Below, one piece after another: positions 19,476-28,732 of a stretch of DNA of 64,000 bases. Position numbers and translations under genes: made by a program. The notes under the pieces are model-generated. The model did no database searches. It was not told the origin of the DNA and saw nothing but the letters and a program-made list of their open reading frames with translations. This DNA comes from Methylobacterium sp. Leaf108 (GTDB lineage: Bacteria; Pseudomonadota; Alphaproteobacteria; Rhizobiales; Beijerinckiaceae), in contig NZ_LMND01000001.1 in NCBI RefSeq assembly GCF_001423265.1, forward strand, positions 250,128-314,127, given 5' to 3'. Numbering within the stretch: the stretch's first letter is position 1; each line of letters begins with the position of its first letter.

Positions 19476-20444
19476 ATGAACGGGACGAACCTCGCCCTGA
19501 CCGGCGCCCTCATGGCGATCGCCGCCGGCGGCGTCGCCTATGCGTTCCTCGCCCCCTACATCGCCGGCGAGAACCGGGCCGACAAGCGGCGCAAGGCCAT
19601 GAGCGTGGTGACGACGCCGGCCGCCCGCGCGGCCACGGTCAACCGTCGCGACCAGGTGGCGCGCAGCCTCAAGGAGATCGACGCCAAGGCCAGCGGCGGC
19701 AAGGTCAGCCTCGATCTCAAGATCGCCCGCGCCGGCCTCGATTGGTCGAAGCAGAAGTTCTACCTCGCCTCGGCCGCGATGGGCATCGTCTTCGCGCTGG
19801 TGATCTTCCTCGTGACCAAGACGCCGATCGCCGCCCTCGGGGCGGTGTTCGCCGGCGCCCTCGGCCTGCCGCAATGGATGCTGAACCACCTGCGCAAGCG
19901 ACGCATCAAGGCCTTCATCAAGGAACTGCCGACGGCGATCGACATCATCACCCGCGGCATCCGGGCCGGCATCCCCCTGGGCGACTGCTTCCGGATCATC
20001 TCCCGCGAGACGGAAGATCCGTTGCGCTCCGAATTCCGGCAGGTCGTGGAGGCCCAGACTCTCGGGTTGCCGATCGGCGAGGTGATGCAGAAACTCTACG
20101 AGCGCGTGCCGGTGGCGGACGTGAACTTCTTCGCGATCGTCATCAGCATCCAGTCGAGCTCGGGCGGAAACCTGTCGGAGGCCCTCGGCAACCTCTCGCG
20201 CGTCCTGCGCGACCGCAAGAAGATGGCCGGCAAGATCCAGGCGATGAGCATGGAGGCGAAGGCCTCGGGCGGCATCATCGCGGCCCTGCCGTTCGTGGTG
20301 GCGATCCTGACCTACCTCTCCAGCCCGGACTACATCTCGCTGCTCTGGACCACCGACATGGGCCGCGTCGCCCTGGTGGTCTCGGCGCTGTGGATGTCGC
20401 TCGGGGTCTTCACGATGAAGAAGATGATCAACTTCGACGTCTGA
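19476..20444 (+). CDS. tadB: Tad pilus inner-membrane platform protein TadB
   Basis: A 322-aa membrane protein with one N-terminal helix ([20 protein letters not shown]), a cytoplasmic charged region and a type II secretion F domain (PF00482). The F domain shows [40 protein letters not shown] and [20 protein letters not shown], then C-terminal hydrophobic helices. With TadC it forms the inner-membrane base on which CpaF acts. It follows cpaF by 48 bases. No strong ribosome-binding site precedes the ATG; the upstream bases are a 14-bp duplication. Confidence 0.94.
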   Translation: MNGTNLALTGALMAIAAGGVAYAFLAPYIAGENRADKRRKAMSVVTTPAARAATVNRRDQVARSLKEIDAKASGGKVSLDLKIARAGLDWSKQKFYLASAAMGIVFALVIFLVTKTPIAALGAVFAGALGLPQWMLNHLRKRRIKAFIKELPTAIDIITRGIRAGIPLGDCFRIISRETEDPLRSEFRQVVEAQTLGLPIGEVMQKLYERVPVADVNFFAIVISIQSSSGGNLSEALGNLSRVLRDRKKMAGKIQAMSMEAKASGGIIAALPFVVAILTYLSSPDYISLLWTTDMGRVALVVSALWMSLGVFTMKKMINFDV

Positions 20445-20539
20445 CGCCGGCCGGGGACGGACCGCGTCGCCGCGAACCGCCCCCGTCCCGCGCCGCGCCC
20501 GGCGCAGCCCACCGACCTTCGTCCGCACGGACCGCCAGC

Positions 20540-21502
20540 ATGATCACCGCCATCGCCGACAAACTGATCGACCCCCGCTTCATGGCGATGGTGCTCGTCG
20601 GCATCGCCTCGGCGGCGACGGTGTTCGCCCTTCTCCAGCCGATCATGGAGCCGGACCGCCTCAACAAGCGCATGAAGATGGTCGGCAACGAGCGCGAGGA
20701 GATCCGGCGGCGCGAACGCGAGAAGCTGGGGGCCAAGGCCTCCCTGCGGGTGGCGCCCAAGGCCTACATGAAACGCGTGGTGGAGCAGTTCAACCTCAGC
20801 CGCTGGCTCGGGACCGAGAGCGCCAAGCGCCAGTTGCTGACGGCCGGTTTCCGGTCGCCGGGGGCGGAGACCGGGTTCCTGTTCTTCCGCCTGATCATGC
20901 CGATCGTCCTCCTCGTCCTCAGCATCTTCTACCTGTTCGTGCTGCAGGTCCTCGACCAGCCGGTCTTGATCCGGGTGATGATCGTCATCGTGGCGGCCTT
21001 CCTCGGCATCAAGGCGCCGGAGATCTACCTGTCCAACCGGACCGCCAAGCGGCAGACCGAGATCCGGGCGGCCTGGCCGGACGCCCTCGACCTCAGCCTG
21101 ATCTGCGTCGAATCCGGCATGTCGGTGGAGCACGCCTTCCGCAAGGTGAGTTCCGAGATCGCGATCCAGTCCGTCGCCCTGGCCGAGGAACTGGCGGTGA
21201 TGACGGCGGAGCTGTCCTATCTGCCCGACCGGCGGGTGGCCTACGAGAACCTCGGCAACCGCATCGGGCTCGACGCCGTCAAGTCCGTGACCACGGCGCT
21301 GATCCAGGCGGAACGCTACGGCACGCCGGTGGGCCAGGCCCTGCGCGTGCTCGCCCAGGAAAGCCGCGACATGCGCATGAACGAGGCCGAGAAGAAGGCC
21401 GCCGCGCTGCCGCCCAAGCTGACGGTGCCGATGATCCTGTTCTTCCTGCCGGTGCTCTTCGTCGTGATCCTGACCCCGGCCGCGATCCAGGTCATGCGCT
21501 GA
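20540..21502 (+). CDS. tadC: Tad pilus inner-membrane platform protein TadC
   Basis: A 320-aa paralogue of TadB from the ATG at 20540. It has an N-terminal membrane helix ([20 protein letters not shown]), paired central helices ([38 protein letters not shown]), the T2SSF domain ([40 protein letters not shown]) and a final helix ([20 protein letters not shown]). It is the last recognisable Tad gene here; no tadD, tadE/F or tadG follows, so minor pilins and the TPR protein must be elsewhere if present. Confidence 0.94.
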   Translation: MITAIADKLIDPRFMAMVLVGIASAATVFALLQPIMEPDRLNKRMKMVGNEREEIRRREREKLGAKASLRVAPKAYMKRVVEQFNLSRWLGTESAKRQLLTAGFRSPGAETGFLFFRLIMPIVLLVLSIFYLFVLQVLDQPVLIRVMIVIVAAFLGIKAPEIYLSNRTAKRQTEIRAAWPDALDLSLICVESGMSVEHAFRKVSSEIAIQSVALAEELAVMTAELSYLPDRRVAYENLGNRIGLDAVKSVTTALIQAERYGTPVGQALRVLAQESRDMRMNEAEKKAAALPPKLTVPMILFFLPVLFVVILTPAAIQVMR

Positions 21503-21564
21503 CGCCGACGGCCCGACACCGCCCTGCCCTTCCACTCCGAACGGCTGGGCGCCATATTGCGGTC

Positions 21565-24318
21565 ATGGCTGCACCCAAGACGCCCCGCACCCCATCCGCC
21601 GAGGGATCGGCAGGCAAGACGACGGCGGCCGGGAAGCCCAAATCGTCCGCTTCCAAATCGTCCGCTCCCAAGCCGTCGTACTCGAAGGCGTCGAAGCCCG
21701 AGTTGAAGCCCCTCGACCCGTTCCTGGCCGAACTCCTGAGCCCCGCCCTCAATCGCAACCGGCTGCCCGAGATCGAGGCTCCGAAAGCCGCATCCGGCAA
21801 ACAGGCCCCGGCGAAACGGAAGGCGAAGGCGCCCGAAGGATTCGGCGAGGCGCCGCAATCGGGCTTCGTCGTCGCCGACGCGGCGGAGGTGGACCCGCGG
21901 CTCGCCCAGGCCCTCGGCCTCGGCGAGGGCGATGCGGCCGAACCCGAGACGTCCCTGGCCGCCGACGGCGTCTCGGCCACCGTCGACGCGCTGTCGCGCC
22001 TGCTCACCGAGGGCAACCCGCTCTTCAAGGACGGGAAGACCTGGGCGCCGCACCGGCCCGACCGGCCGCAGAAGTCGGAGGGCGGCGTGCCCTTCCGGCT
22101 GCAATCGGAGTTCGAGCCGGCCGGAGACCAGCCGCGCGCCATCGCCGAACTGGTGGACGGCGTGACGAAGGCGGAGCGCGACCAGGTCCTGCTCGGCGTC
22201 ACCGGCTCGGGCAAGACCTTCACGATGGCCAAGGTCATCGAGGCGACCCAGCGCCCGGCCCTGATCCTGGCCCCGAACAAGACCCTGGCGGCGCAGCTCT
22301 ACGGCGAGTTCAAGAGCTTCTTTCCCGACAACGCGGTCGAGTATTTCGTCTCCTACTACGACTACTACCAGCCCGAGGCCTACGTGCCGCGCTCGGACAC
22401 CTTCATCGAGAAGGAATCCTCGATCAACGAGCAGATCGACCGGATGCGCCACGCCGCCACCCGCGCCCTGCTGGAGCGCGACGACGTCATCATCGTCGCC
22501 TCGGTATCGTGCATCTACGGCATCGGCTCGGTTGAGACCTACACCGCGATGTCGTTCACGGTGTCGCTGAACGAGCGCATCGAGCAGCGCCAGCTCGTGG
22601 CCGACCTCGTGGCGCTGCAGTACAAGCGCATCCAGTCCGATTTCGCCCGCGGCACCTTCCGGGTGCGCGGCGACGTCATCGAACTCTGGCCGGCCCACCT
22701 GGAAGACCGCGGCTGGCGCATCGGCCTGTTCGGCGACGAGATCGAGAAGATCACCGAGTTCGATCCGCTCACCGGCAAGACCCTCAACGAGCTCAAGTTC
22801 GTGAAGGTCTACGCCAACTCCCACTACGTCACGCCGCGCCCGACGCTGCAGCAGGCGGTCAAGGGCATCAAGTCCGAGCTCAACCAGCGCGTCGAGGAAC
22901 TGACCCGGATGGGCCGCCTCATCGAGGCACAGCGCATCGAGCAGCGCTGCACCTTCGACATCGAGATGATCGAGGCCACCGGCGCCTGCAACGGCATCGA
23001 GAACTATTCGCGCTACCTCACCGGGCGCAAGCCGGGCGAGCCGCCGCCGACCCTGTTCGAATACCTGCCCGACAACGCCATCGTCTTCACCGACGAGAGC
23101 CACGTCACGGTTCCGCAGATCGGCGGCATGTACAAGGGCGACTTCCGCCGCAAGGCGACGCTGGCCGAATACGGCTTCCGGCTGCCGTCCTGCCTCGACA
23201 ACCGCCCGCTGCGGTTCGAGGAATGGGACGCGATGCGCCCGCAGTCGATCCACGTCTCGGCGACACCCTCGAAATGGGAGATGGAGCAGACCGGCGGCGT
23301 CTTCGCCGAGCAGGTCATCCGCCCCACCGGCCTCGTCGACCCGGTCATCGAGATCCGCCCGGCGCGCTCCCAGGTGGACGATCTTCTGGGCGAGGTCCGC
23401 GAGGTCGCCCAGGCCGGCTATCGCACGCTGGTCACCACCCTGACCAAGCGCATGGCCGAGGACCTCACCGAATACCTGCACGAGAACAACGTCCGTGTCC
23501 GCTACATGCACTCGGACATCGACACGCTGGAGCGCATCGAGATCATTCGCGACCTGCGGCTCGGGGCCTTCGACGTGCTCATCGGCATCAACCTGCTGCG
23601 CGAGGGGCTCGACATCCCGGAATGCGCGCTGGTCGCCATCCTCGACGCCGACAAGGAGGGCTTCCTGCGCTCCGAGACGTCGTTGATCCAGACCATCGGC
23701 CGGGCGGCCCGCAACGCGGACGCCCGCTGCATCCTCTACGCCGACCACATCACCGGCTCGATGGAGCGGGCGATGGCCGAGACCGAGCGCCGCCGCACCA
23801 AGCAGGTCGCCTACAACACCGAACACGGCATCACGCCACAGAGCGTCAAGCGCGGCATCAGCGACATCCTCGACAGCGTCTACGAGCGCGACCACGTCCA
23901 GGTGGACACGGGGCTGGCCAAGAACGCCGTCACCATCGGCCACAACCTCAAGGCGGTCATGGCCGACCTCGAGAAGCGGATGCGCATGGCCGCCGCCGAC
24001 CTCGACTTCGAGGAGGCCGCGCGGTTGCGCGACGAGCTCAAGCGCCTCCAGGCCACCGAGCTCCTGGTCTCCGACGACCCGATGGCGCGCCAGGGCGACG
24101 TCGAGCGCGAGGCCGGGAAATACGGAGCCAAGCGCAGCCGCATCTCCAAGCCGAGCCTCGACGACATGGGGCCCGGCACCGATCGCGAACGGCCGGTCGA
24201 TGGCGTGGCGCCGGTCTGGCAGGAGCGGCCCAAGGCCCGCTCGACCCAGGGGCTCGGTGGGCAGAAGCCGAGATACCGAGGCCGCGGCAGCGGCGGTTCA
24301 CGCTCGCGTGACGGCTAG
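21565..24318 (+). CDS. uvrB: Excinuclease ABC subunit B with long N-terminal extension
   Basis: A 917-aa protein. The UvrB core begins near residue 175 ([20 protein letters not shown]), with Walker [15 protein letters not shown] near residue 210, the beta-hairpin [12 protein letters not shown] that clamps damaged DNA, helicase motifs through [15 protein letters not shown], and a C-terminal UVR motif ([15 protein letters not shown]) for UvrC/UvrA contact. UvrB verifies lesions in nucleotide excision repair. Usual UvrB is about 670 aa, so roughly 175 N-terminal and 70 C-terminal residues are extra; the N-terminal part is Lys/Pro/Ser-rich, with a 15-bp duplication. The ATG at 21565 is the first in frame; a shorter start cannot be excluded. 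Confidence 0.95.
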   Translation: MAAPKTPRTPSAEGSAGKTTAAGKPKSSASKSSAPKPSYSKASKPELKPLDPFLAELLSPALNRNRLPEIEAPKAASGKQAPAKRKAKAPEGFGEAPQSGFVVADAAEVDPRLAQALGLGEGDAAEPETSLAADGVSATVDALSRLLTEGNPLFKDGKTWAPHRPDRPQKSEGGVPFRLQSEFEPAGDQPRAIAELVDGVTKAERDQVLLGVTGSGKTFTMAKVIEATQRPALILAPNKTLAAQLYGEFKSFFPDNAVEYFVSYYDYYQPEAYVPRSDTFIEKESSINEQIDRMRHAATRALLERDDVIIVASVSCIYGIGSVETYTAMSFTVSLNERIEQRQLVADLVALQYKRIQSDFARGTFRVRGDVIELWPAHLEDRGWRIGLFGDEIEKITEFDPLTGKTLNELKFVKVYANSHYVTPRPTLQQAVKGIKSELNQRVEELTRMGRLIEAQRIEQRCTFDIEMIEATGACNGIENYSRYLTGRKPGEPPPTLFEYLPDNAIVFTDESHVTVPQIGGMYKGDFRRKATLAEYGFRLPSCLDNRPLRFEEWDAMRPQSIHVSATPSKWEMEQTGGVFAEQVIRPTGLVDPVIEIRPARSQVDDLLGEVREVAQAGYRTLVTTLTKRMAEDLTEYLHENNVRVRYMHSDIDTLERIEIIRDLRLGAFDVLIGINLLREGLDIPECALVAILDADKEGFLRSETSLIQTIGRAARNADARCILYADHITGSMERAMAETERRRTKQVAYNTEHGITPQSVKRGISDILDSVYERDHVQVDTGLAKNAVTIGHNLKAVMADLEKRMRMAAADLDFEEAARLRDELKRLQATELLVSDDPMARQGDVEREAGKYGAKRSRISKPSLDDMGPGTDRERPVDGVAPVWQERPKARSTQGLGGQKPRYRGRGSGGSRSRDG
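21637..21666 (+). repeat. 15-bp tandem duplication in the uvrB N-terminal extension
   Basis: CCCAAATCGTCCGCT (21637-21651) and TCCAAATCGTCCGCT (21652-21666) differ at one base and encode the repeated [10 protein letters not shown]; a diverged third unit may follow. Confidence 0.9.
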
Positions 24319-24387
24319 GAGGAACCGGCCGGGCAAACCGGGCTTTTCCTGTTCATCAGCGTCGCTACCCGATGAATGGAGATGTCG

Positions 24388-24720
24388 ATGACGACCCGTC
24401 CCGGTTCCCGCCCCGCCGCCGGCCTGGCAGCCCTGGCCGTCCCCATCGTGGTGGGTCTCCTGGGCTTCGGGGGCTCCGCCCTCGCGCAGACCGTCGAGAG
24501 CCGCCGCGACCAGCCGACGCCCGCGACCCTGCCCGATCCGGAGGAGGTCCGTCAGCGGGAGGGCAACCGCCCGATCGGCCAGGTGGCGCCCCCCGAGGCC
24601 ATCACCTCCTCGACGGCGGTGATGAATTCCGACCGCAAGGGCAAGGCGAGCTACACCAACCCCCTCGACCATCTGCCCGCCAAAGACCGTGCCGGCACCG
24701 GTGGCGGCCGGCGCGAATAG
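24388..24720 (+). CDS. Small secreted protein, function unknown
   Basis: A protein of about 110 aa from the ATG at 24388 (in-frame ATGs at 24376 and 24382 are alternatives; GGAG at 24378-24381 best serves 24388). An N-terminal signal peptide (AAGLAALAVPIVVGLLGFGG, cleavage near SALAQT) is followed by a polar mature part of about 75 residues rich in Pro, Arg, Glu and Asn, with no cysteine and no recognisable domain. It lies 69 bases after uvrB and 68 before the YidB-like gene; there is no evidence of a shared function. Confidence 0.7.
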   Translation: MTTRPGSRPAAGLAALAVPIVVGLLGFGGSALAQTVESRRDQPTPATLPDPEEVRQREGNRPIGQVAPPEAITSSTAVMNSDRKGKASYTNPLDHLPAKDRAGTGGGRRE

Positions 24721-24788
24721 GCGACACGATACGGCGCCGGCACATCCGTGACGGCGCCGGCGGAGACACGGCAACAGGAGCGATGGAC

Positions 24789-25505
24789 ATGGGCCTACTC
24801 GATCAGGTCATCGGCGGCGTGCTCGGCCAGATGATGGGCGGCGGCGGTTCCCAGCGCCAGGAGGGCGGACAGGGACAGGGCGGCGGCTTTCCCGGAGGCC
24901 TCGGTGGCGGGATGTCCCCCATCGTCCAGGCCCTGCTGATGCTCCTGATGCAGAAGGGGATGAGCGGCGGCCTCGGCGACATCTTCGGTGGCGGCGCACG
25001 CCAGCCGCCTCAGGAGGGGGACCGGCGCGAGCGGCAGGACCCGCGCGACGACGGTGACCTCGGCGGGTTCGGACAGGGCGGGGATCGCGGGCCCGACCGG
25101 TACGACGAGCCCGAACGCCGCGGCGACGGCGGCGGCGAATTCGGCGACCTCTCCGGCATGCTCGACGGACCTGGGGGACGCTCGTCCGATCGGATGGGCC
25201 GTCACGACTGGCAGGACGGCTCCGGCGACGGGCCGGGCGGCCTCGACGGGCTGGTCGACCGGTTCCAGCGCGGCGGGCTCGGCGACGTCATGGAATCCTG
25301 GATCGGGTCCGGCCAGAACCGGCCGGTCGAGCCGAACCGGCTCGCCGACGCCCTCGGGCCTCAGACCGTCGACACCTTGGCGAGCCGGACCGGGCTCGAC
25401 CGCGACACGCTGCTGTCCCAGCTCGCCCAGGCGCTGCCCGGCGTCATCGACGGGCTGACCCCCCAGGGGCGGCGACCGACCCCGGAGGACCGGCGCGGCT
25501 GGTAG
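24789..25505 (+). CDS. YidB-like (DUF937) protein
   Basis: A protein of about 238 aa. The start MGLLDQVIGGVLGQMMGGGG matches the typical MGLLD N terminus of YidB-family proteins. AGGAG at 24776-24780 is eight bases before this ATG and only two before the alternative at 24783. A Gly/Gln/Asp/Arg-rich low-complexity middle (about residues 20-135) is followed by a family-like C-terminal segment (GGLGDVMESWIGSGQNRPVE; ADALGPQTVDTLASRTGLDR; LLSQLAQALPGVIDGLTPQG). The role of YidB is not established. Its stop lies five bases from that of mgtE on the opposite strand. Confidence 0.8.
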   Translation: MGLLDQVIGGVLGQMMGGGGSQRQEGGQGQGGGFPGGLGGGMSPIVQALLMLLMQKGMSGGLGDIFGGGARQPPQEGDRRERQDPRDDGDLGGFGQGGDRGPDRYDEPERRGDGGGEFGDLSGMLDGPGGRSSDRMGRHDWQDGSGDGPGGLDGLVDRFQRGGLGDVMESWIGSGQNRPVEPNRLADALGPQTVDTLASRTGLDRDTLLSQLAQALPGVIDGLTPQGRRPTPEDRRGW

Positions 25506-25509
25506 CCCC

Positions 25510-26886
25510 CTACAGCAGCGTCCCCTTCAGGATCACCATGGCGACGCTGAAGTAGATCACGAGCCCGGTCACATCCACCAGCGTCGCCACGAAGGGCGCC
25601 GAGGCGGTGGCCGGGTCGAAGCCCAGCCGCTGCAGCACGAACGGCAGCATCGATCCGGTGAGCGAGCCGAAGGTGACGATCCCGACGAGGGCCGCGCCCA
25701 CGGTCGCCGCCACCAGCATCCAGTGCTCGCCGTAGTCGTAGAGGCCGGCCTTCTGCCAGACGACGATCCGGACGATGCCGATCAGGCCGAGGATGGCCCC
25801 GAGCAGGAGCCCGGTCGGCAGTTCGCGCAGCGCCACCTTCCACCAGTCGCGCAGGCGCACTTCGCGGAGGGCGAGCGCCCGGATCAGCAAGGAGGTCGCC
25901 TGCGAGCCGGAGTTGCCCCCCGAACTCATGATGAGGGGGATGAACAGGGTCAGCACGATGGCCTTTTCGAGTTCGCCTTCGAAGCCCTGCATCGCGGTGG
26001 CGGTCATCATCTCGCCGAGGAACAGGGCGCAGAGCCAGCCGGCCCGCTTCCGGATCATCGTCGGAAAGCCGATGTCCATGTAGGACTCGGGCAGCGCCTC
26101 CATGCCGCCGAACCGCTGCACGTCGCGCGTCTGCTTCTCGACCATGGCGTCGATCATGTCGTCGACGGTGACGATCCCGATCAGATGGCCGACGGCATCG
26201 ATCACGGGCAGGGCCAGGAGATCGTATTTCGAGATCAGGCGGGCGGCCTCCTCGCGGCTGGCGGTGGGCGAGACCGCGAGCGGATGTCGCCCCGGTGCGA
26301 CGCTGAGGACGTTGTCGTCGGGATCGCCGCTGATCAGCCGGCGCAGGGGCACCGCCTTGGTCAGGGCCTGGGTGCGCGGGTCGAGGACGAAGATCGCGTA
26401 GATGGTCTCGCGGGTCTTCTCGACCTTGCGAAGGTGGTCGAGGGTCTGGCCGATGGTCCAGGTCCCCGGGACGGCCACGAACTCGGTGGTCATCAGGGAG
26501 CCGACGCTCTCCTCGCCGTAGGCGCTGAGCCGGTCGACGGTGCCACGGGTCTCGGCGTCCAGGCGCGCGCGCAGATCCGAGCGGCCCGGCTCCTCGATCT
26601 CGCGGAACACGTCGGTGACGCGGTCGGCCGCCATGCCCGAGAGATACGAGGCGACGCGGTCGCGCGGCAGCATCTCGATGATGTCGGCGGCGGCATCGAG
26701 CTCGGGCTGGTCCAACACCTCGACGGCCCGGTCGTGCGGCAGCCCGAGGATGATGGCGGCGGCGACCTCGGGCGCCTCCTCGTTGAGGGCCTCGACGATG
26801 TCGGGGGCGCGTTCGTCGGAGAGGCGGGCCGCCAGGACGGAGGGATCGACGGAGCCGAGCGAGTCGGCGACTTGAAGGGCGTTCAT
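25510..26886 (-). CDS. mgtE: Magnesium transporter MgtE
   Basis: A 458-aa protein in the MgtE order. An N-terminal superhelical domain with Asp/Glu-rich repeats (about 1-130; NEEAPEVAAAIILGLPHDRA, AADIIEMLPRDRVASYLSGM) is followed by two CBS domains (about 135-255; SVGSLMTTEFVAV and LLALPVIDAVGHLIGIVTVD). A C-terminal membrane domain of five helices begins near residue 290, with the pore segments IPLIMSSGGNSGSQ and SLTGSMLPFVLQRLGFDPAT. It is a homodimeric Mg2+ channel gated by cytosolic Mg2+ bound to the N and CBS domains. The start is the ATG at 26886. No Mg2+ riboswitch could be recognised upstream. Confidence 0.95.
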   Translation of the reverse strand: MNALQVADSLGSVDPSVLAARLSDERAPDIVEALNEEAPEVAAAIILGLPHDRAVEVLDQPELDAAADIIEMLPRDRVASYLSGMAADRVTDVFREIEEPGRSDLRARLDAETRGTVDRLSAYGEESVGSLMTTEFVAVPGTWTIGQTLDHLRKVEKTRETIYAIFVLDPRTQALTKAVPLRRLISGDPDDNVLSVAPGRHPLAVSPTASREEAARLISKYDLLALPVIDAVGHLIGIVTVDDMIDAMVEKQTRDVQRFGGMEALPESYMDIGFPTMIRKRAGWLCALFLGEMMTATAMQGFEGELEKAIVLTLFIPLIMSSGGNSGSQATSLLIRALALREVRLRDWWKVALRELPTGLLLGAILGLIGIVRIVVWQKAGLYDYGEHWMLVAATVGAALVGIVTFGSLTGSMLPFVLQRLGFDPATASAPFVATLVDVTGLVIYFSVAMVILKGTLL

Positions 26887-27391
26887 GGGCTTAACCTCGC
26901 ACGGCGGGGACGCGGCCGCCGTGGGTGGCGCCGGTCGCCGGGGCCGCCGCGGCCCGGTGCGAGCCTTCAGGCGGCCATGGCGGCCGGGACACCGTGCGGC
27001 GGCGTCGATCGACTGTGACTGTCGCTGGTCATGGGGTTCGGGTCTGGGTCTGGGGTCTGGGGTCCGTATCGTCCCCGCCCGCATCGTCGGATGCGGGCAC
27101 CGGGAGCGCCGCGCCTGTGCACCCGACGGATGAAGGCGTCAAGCGATTTCGCGCGGTGGATCTCCGGCCGGCCGACGCCACCGCCCGGACCTGACACGAG
27201 GGGCCTGCGACGGCCTGAAGGGACCGCGAATTTTGGGTTCGCGCGAATTCCTGATCCAAAGGACGCCGAGGTCGCGCGGGACCGGGGTGCGCCTGCGCGG
27301 ACCCGCTCCCGGCACGAATGGCCGCGCTCCCGCCGATCTGGTACGCACCGGCGACGCGGCCCGGGACACCCCCGGCGTGTCCGGAGGCGAG
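26887..27391. other. 505-base gap between divergent mgtE and acyltransferase genes
   Basis: No gene is convincing here. Open frames on both strands are shadows without ribosome-binding sites. The stretch holds a run of G-tracts at 27033-27062 and a small inverted repeat CGCGAA / TTCGCG at 27225-27244. Promoters for both divergent genes must lie here. Confidence 0.5.
27033..27062 (+). repeat. G-tract repeat, potential G-quadruplex
   Basis: Five runs of three or four G separated by two or three bases (unit about GGGTCT) form a short degenerate tandem repeat. The spacing satisfies the usual G3+N1-7 quadruplex pattern on the plus strand. On the minus strand, which is the mgtE sense strand, it is a C-rich tract about 150 bases upstream of the mgtE start. 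Confidence 0.75.
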
Positions 27392-28024
27392 ATGTCCATT
27401 CCGCAGACCAAGATCTTCCCGAACCTGACCCGCCTGCTGATGGCCTGGGAGATCGCGGAGTTCGGCTGGGAGATCGGCGAGCATACCTACGGTCGGCCGA
27501 CGGTCCTGGAAGCGGGTGCGGCGGCACTCAGGATCGGCCGCTACTGCTCGATCGCGTCCGACGTCGTGATGGTCCTGGCCAACCACCGCATGGACCTCGT
27601 CACCACCTATCCGTTCAAGACCCTGTCCCACCTCTGGCCGAGCGCGGCGGCGGGCGAGGACGACCACGCCAGCCACGGCGACATCGTCATCGGCGACGAC
27701 GTCTGGATCGGCACCGGCGCCATGATCCTGTCGGGAAGCGACATCGGCACCGGCGCCGTCGTCGCGGCGCGGTCGGTGGTGCGCGGCGTAGTGCCCCCCT
27801 ACGCCATCGTGGCCGGCACCCCGGCGAGGGTCATGCGGCGGCGGTTCGACGACGACACCGTCGCCCGGCTGCTCGCGACGGCCTGGTGGTCCTGGCCGGA
27901 GGACAAGCTCGGCGCCTACCTGCCGTTGATGCTGGGGACCGACATTCACGCCTTCCTCGCCCGGGCCGAGGCGGAACGCGACGGCGGCGAACCGTCTCCG
28001 GAGGGACACCCGCCCACGCCGTGA
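27392..28024 (+). CDS. CatB-related O-acetyltransferase (xenobiotic acyltransferase type)
   Basis: A protein of about 210 aa from the ATG at 27392, five bases after GGAGG. It contains left-handed beta-helix hexapeptide repeats (AGAAALRIGRYCSIASDVVM; DIVIGDDVWIGTGAMILSGS; IGTGAVVAARSVVRGVVPPY) and the family ending YAIVAGTPARVMRRRF. The NHRMD motif holds the catalytic His typical of CatB/Vat acyltransferases. These enzymes transfer acetyl from acetyl-CoA to hydroxyls, for example of chloramphenicol, streptogramins, or sugars in surface polysaccharides. The acceptor here is unknown. The reading frame extends upstream to 27233, but without a ribosome-binding site. Confidence 0.88.
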   Translation: MSIPQTKIFPNLTRLLMAWEIAEFGWEIGEHTYGRPTVLEAGAAALRIGRYCSIASDVVMVLANHRMDLVTTYPFKTLSHLWPSAAAGEDDHASHGDIVIGDDVWIGTGAMILSGSDIGTGAVVAARSVVRGVVPPYAIVAGTPARVMRRRFDDDTVARLLATAWWSWPEDKLGAYLPLMLGTDIHAFLARAEAERDGGEPSPEGHPPTP

Positions 28025-28279
28025 ACGGATGCGATGGCTGCCACGGAATCGCGCGACAAAGTTGGCGTGACGTCGCGTATGGAACCATAGCGCAGGGCGA
28101 GACGTCACGGCGTCCGACGGAAGGCCACCGACCGCCGTCGGGGTGGTGGTATATTGCATGAACGCCGCATCAGGCTTGCATCTTATCGCCATCCTATGAG
28201 AAATATAAGTGTAGCGCCCACTTGTATTGCGCCCAACGGATCGCCTATGTCAGGGTCGTTAGCGAGAAGGAGTTTCGCC

Positions 28280-28369
28280 ATGACGTGGTCTGCCCCCATC
28301 GTTCAAGAAGTTTGCGTCGGCATGGAAGTGACGAGCTACGAGTCTGCCGAGATCGACACCTTCAACTGA
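28280..28369 (+). CDS. pqqA: PQQ precursor peptide PqqA, copy 1
   Basis: A 29-aa peptide starting MTWSAPIVQEVCVGMEVTSY and ending ESAEIDTFN. It matches Methylobacterium-type PqqA. The strictly conserved Glu16 and Tyr20 (E-V-T-S-Y) are the residues that PqqE cross-links and that become pyrroloquinoline quinone. AGAAGGAG lies just upstream. It differs from copy 2 at eight bases, mostly silent, with Gln9 in place of Ser9. No pqqB, C, D or E gene is in the window. The peptide is ribosomally made and then bound by PqqD and modified in the cytoplasm. This is the most divergent and most upstream of the three copies. Confidence 0.95.
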   Translation: MTWSAPIVQEVCVGMEVTSYESAEIDTFN

Positions 28370-28455
28370 GGGTCTCGCAACTGACGGTCTCGAGCTCCCG
28401 CCTGGGACGACTCGTAACGTTCGAATTCCCCAACACCCCTTCAGAGGAAAACGCC

Positions 28456-28545
28456 ATGACCTGGTCTGCCCCCATCGTTTCGGAAGTCTGCGTCGGCATG
28501 GAAGTCACCAGCTACGAGTCCGCCGAGATCGACACCTTCAACTGA
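28456..28545 (+). CDS. pqqA: PQQ precursor peptide PqqA, copy 2
   Basis: A 29-aa peptide (MTWSAPIVSEVCVGMEVTSY then ESAEIDTFN) with the conserved Glu16/Tyr20 pair. It is preceded by AGAGGA and lies 86 bases after copy 1. Its 90 bases differ from copy 3 at a single position, pointing to recent tandem duplication or gene conversion. A perfect 9-bp hairpin follows it, before copy 3. Confidence 0.95.
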   Translation: MTWSAPIVSEVCVGMEVTSYESAEIDTFN

Positions 28546-28551
28546 GGCGTC

Positions 28552-28572
28552 GACGCTCCGTGACGGAGCGTC
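28552..28572 (+). other. Hairpin between pqqA copies 2 and 3
   Basis: GACGCTCCG (28552-28560), loop TGA, CGGAGCGTC (28564-28572). The 9-bp stem is perfect and no T-run follows, so it is more likely an mRNA-processing or stabilising element than a terminator. Confidence 0.65.
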
Positions 28573-28617
28573 TCGCACCGGTTCACCGTCATTCATCATC
28601 ATTCCAAGGATATCATC

Positions 28618-28707
28618 ATGACCTGGTCTGCCCCCATCGTTTCGGAAATCTGCGTCGGCATGGAAGTCACCAGCTACGAGTCCGCCGAGATCGACACCTT
28701 CAACTGA
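28618..28707 (+). CDS. pqqA: PQQ precursor peptide PqqA, copy 3
   Basis: A 29-aa peptide (MTWSAPIVSEICVGMEVTSY then ESAEIDTFN) with Glu16 and Tyr20 intact; Ile11 replaces Val11 of copies 1 and 2. Of the three it appears closest to the PqqA of Methylorubrum extorquens as I recall it. CCAAGGA precedes the ATG by several bases. A strong intrinsic terminator follows 26 bases after the stop, so the three copies form a closed transcription unit without other pqq genes. Confidence 0.95.
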   Translation: MTWSAPIVSEICVGMEVTSYESAEIDTFN

Positions 28708-28732
28708 AGGTCGGTCGGCCGACAGGCCGATG

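Noticed and set aside
21316..23943. 875-codon minus-strand frame opposite uvrB
   Set aside because: Antisense shadow; uvrB on the plus strand has complete motifs.
24319..24360. GC-rich stretch with TTTT after uvrB as an intrinsic terminator
   Set aside because: The GC blocks are direct (CCGGGC twice), not inverted, so no stable hairpin forms.
28280..28707. CRISPR-like or other direct-repeat array at 28.28-28.71 kb
   Set aside because: The three repeats are protein-coding (PqqA) with ribosome-binding sites and unequal spacers; they are not CRISPR repeats.
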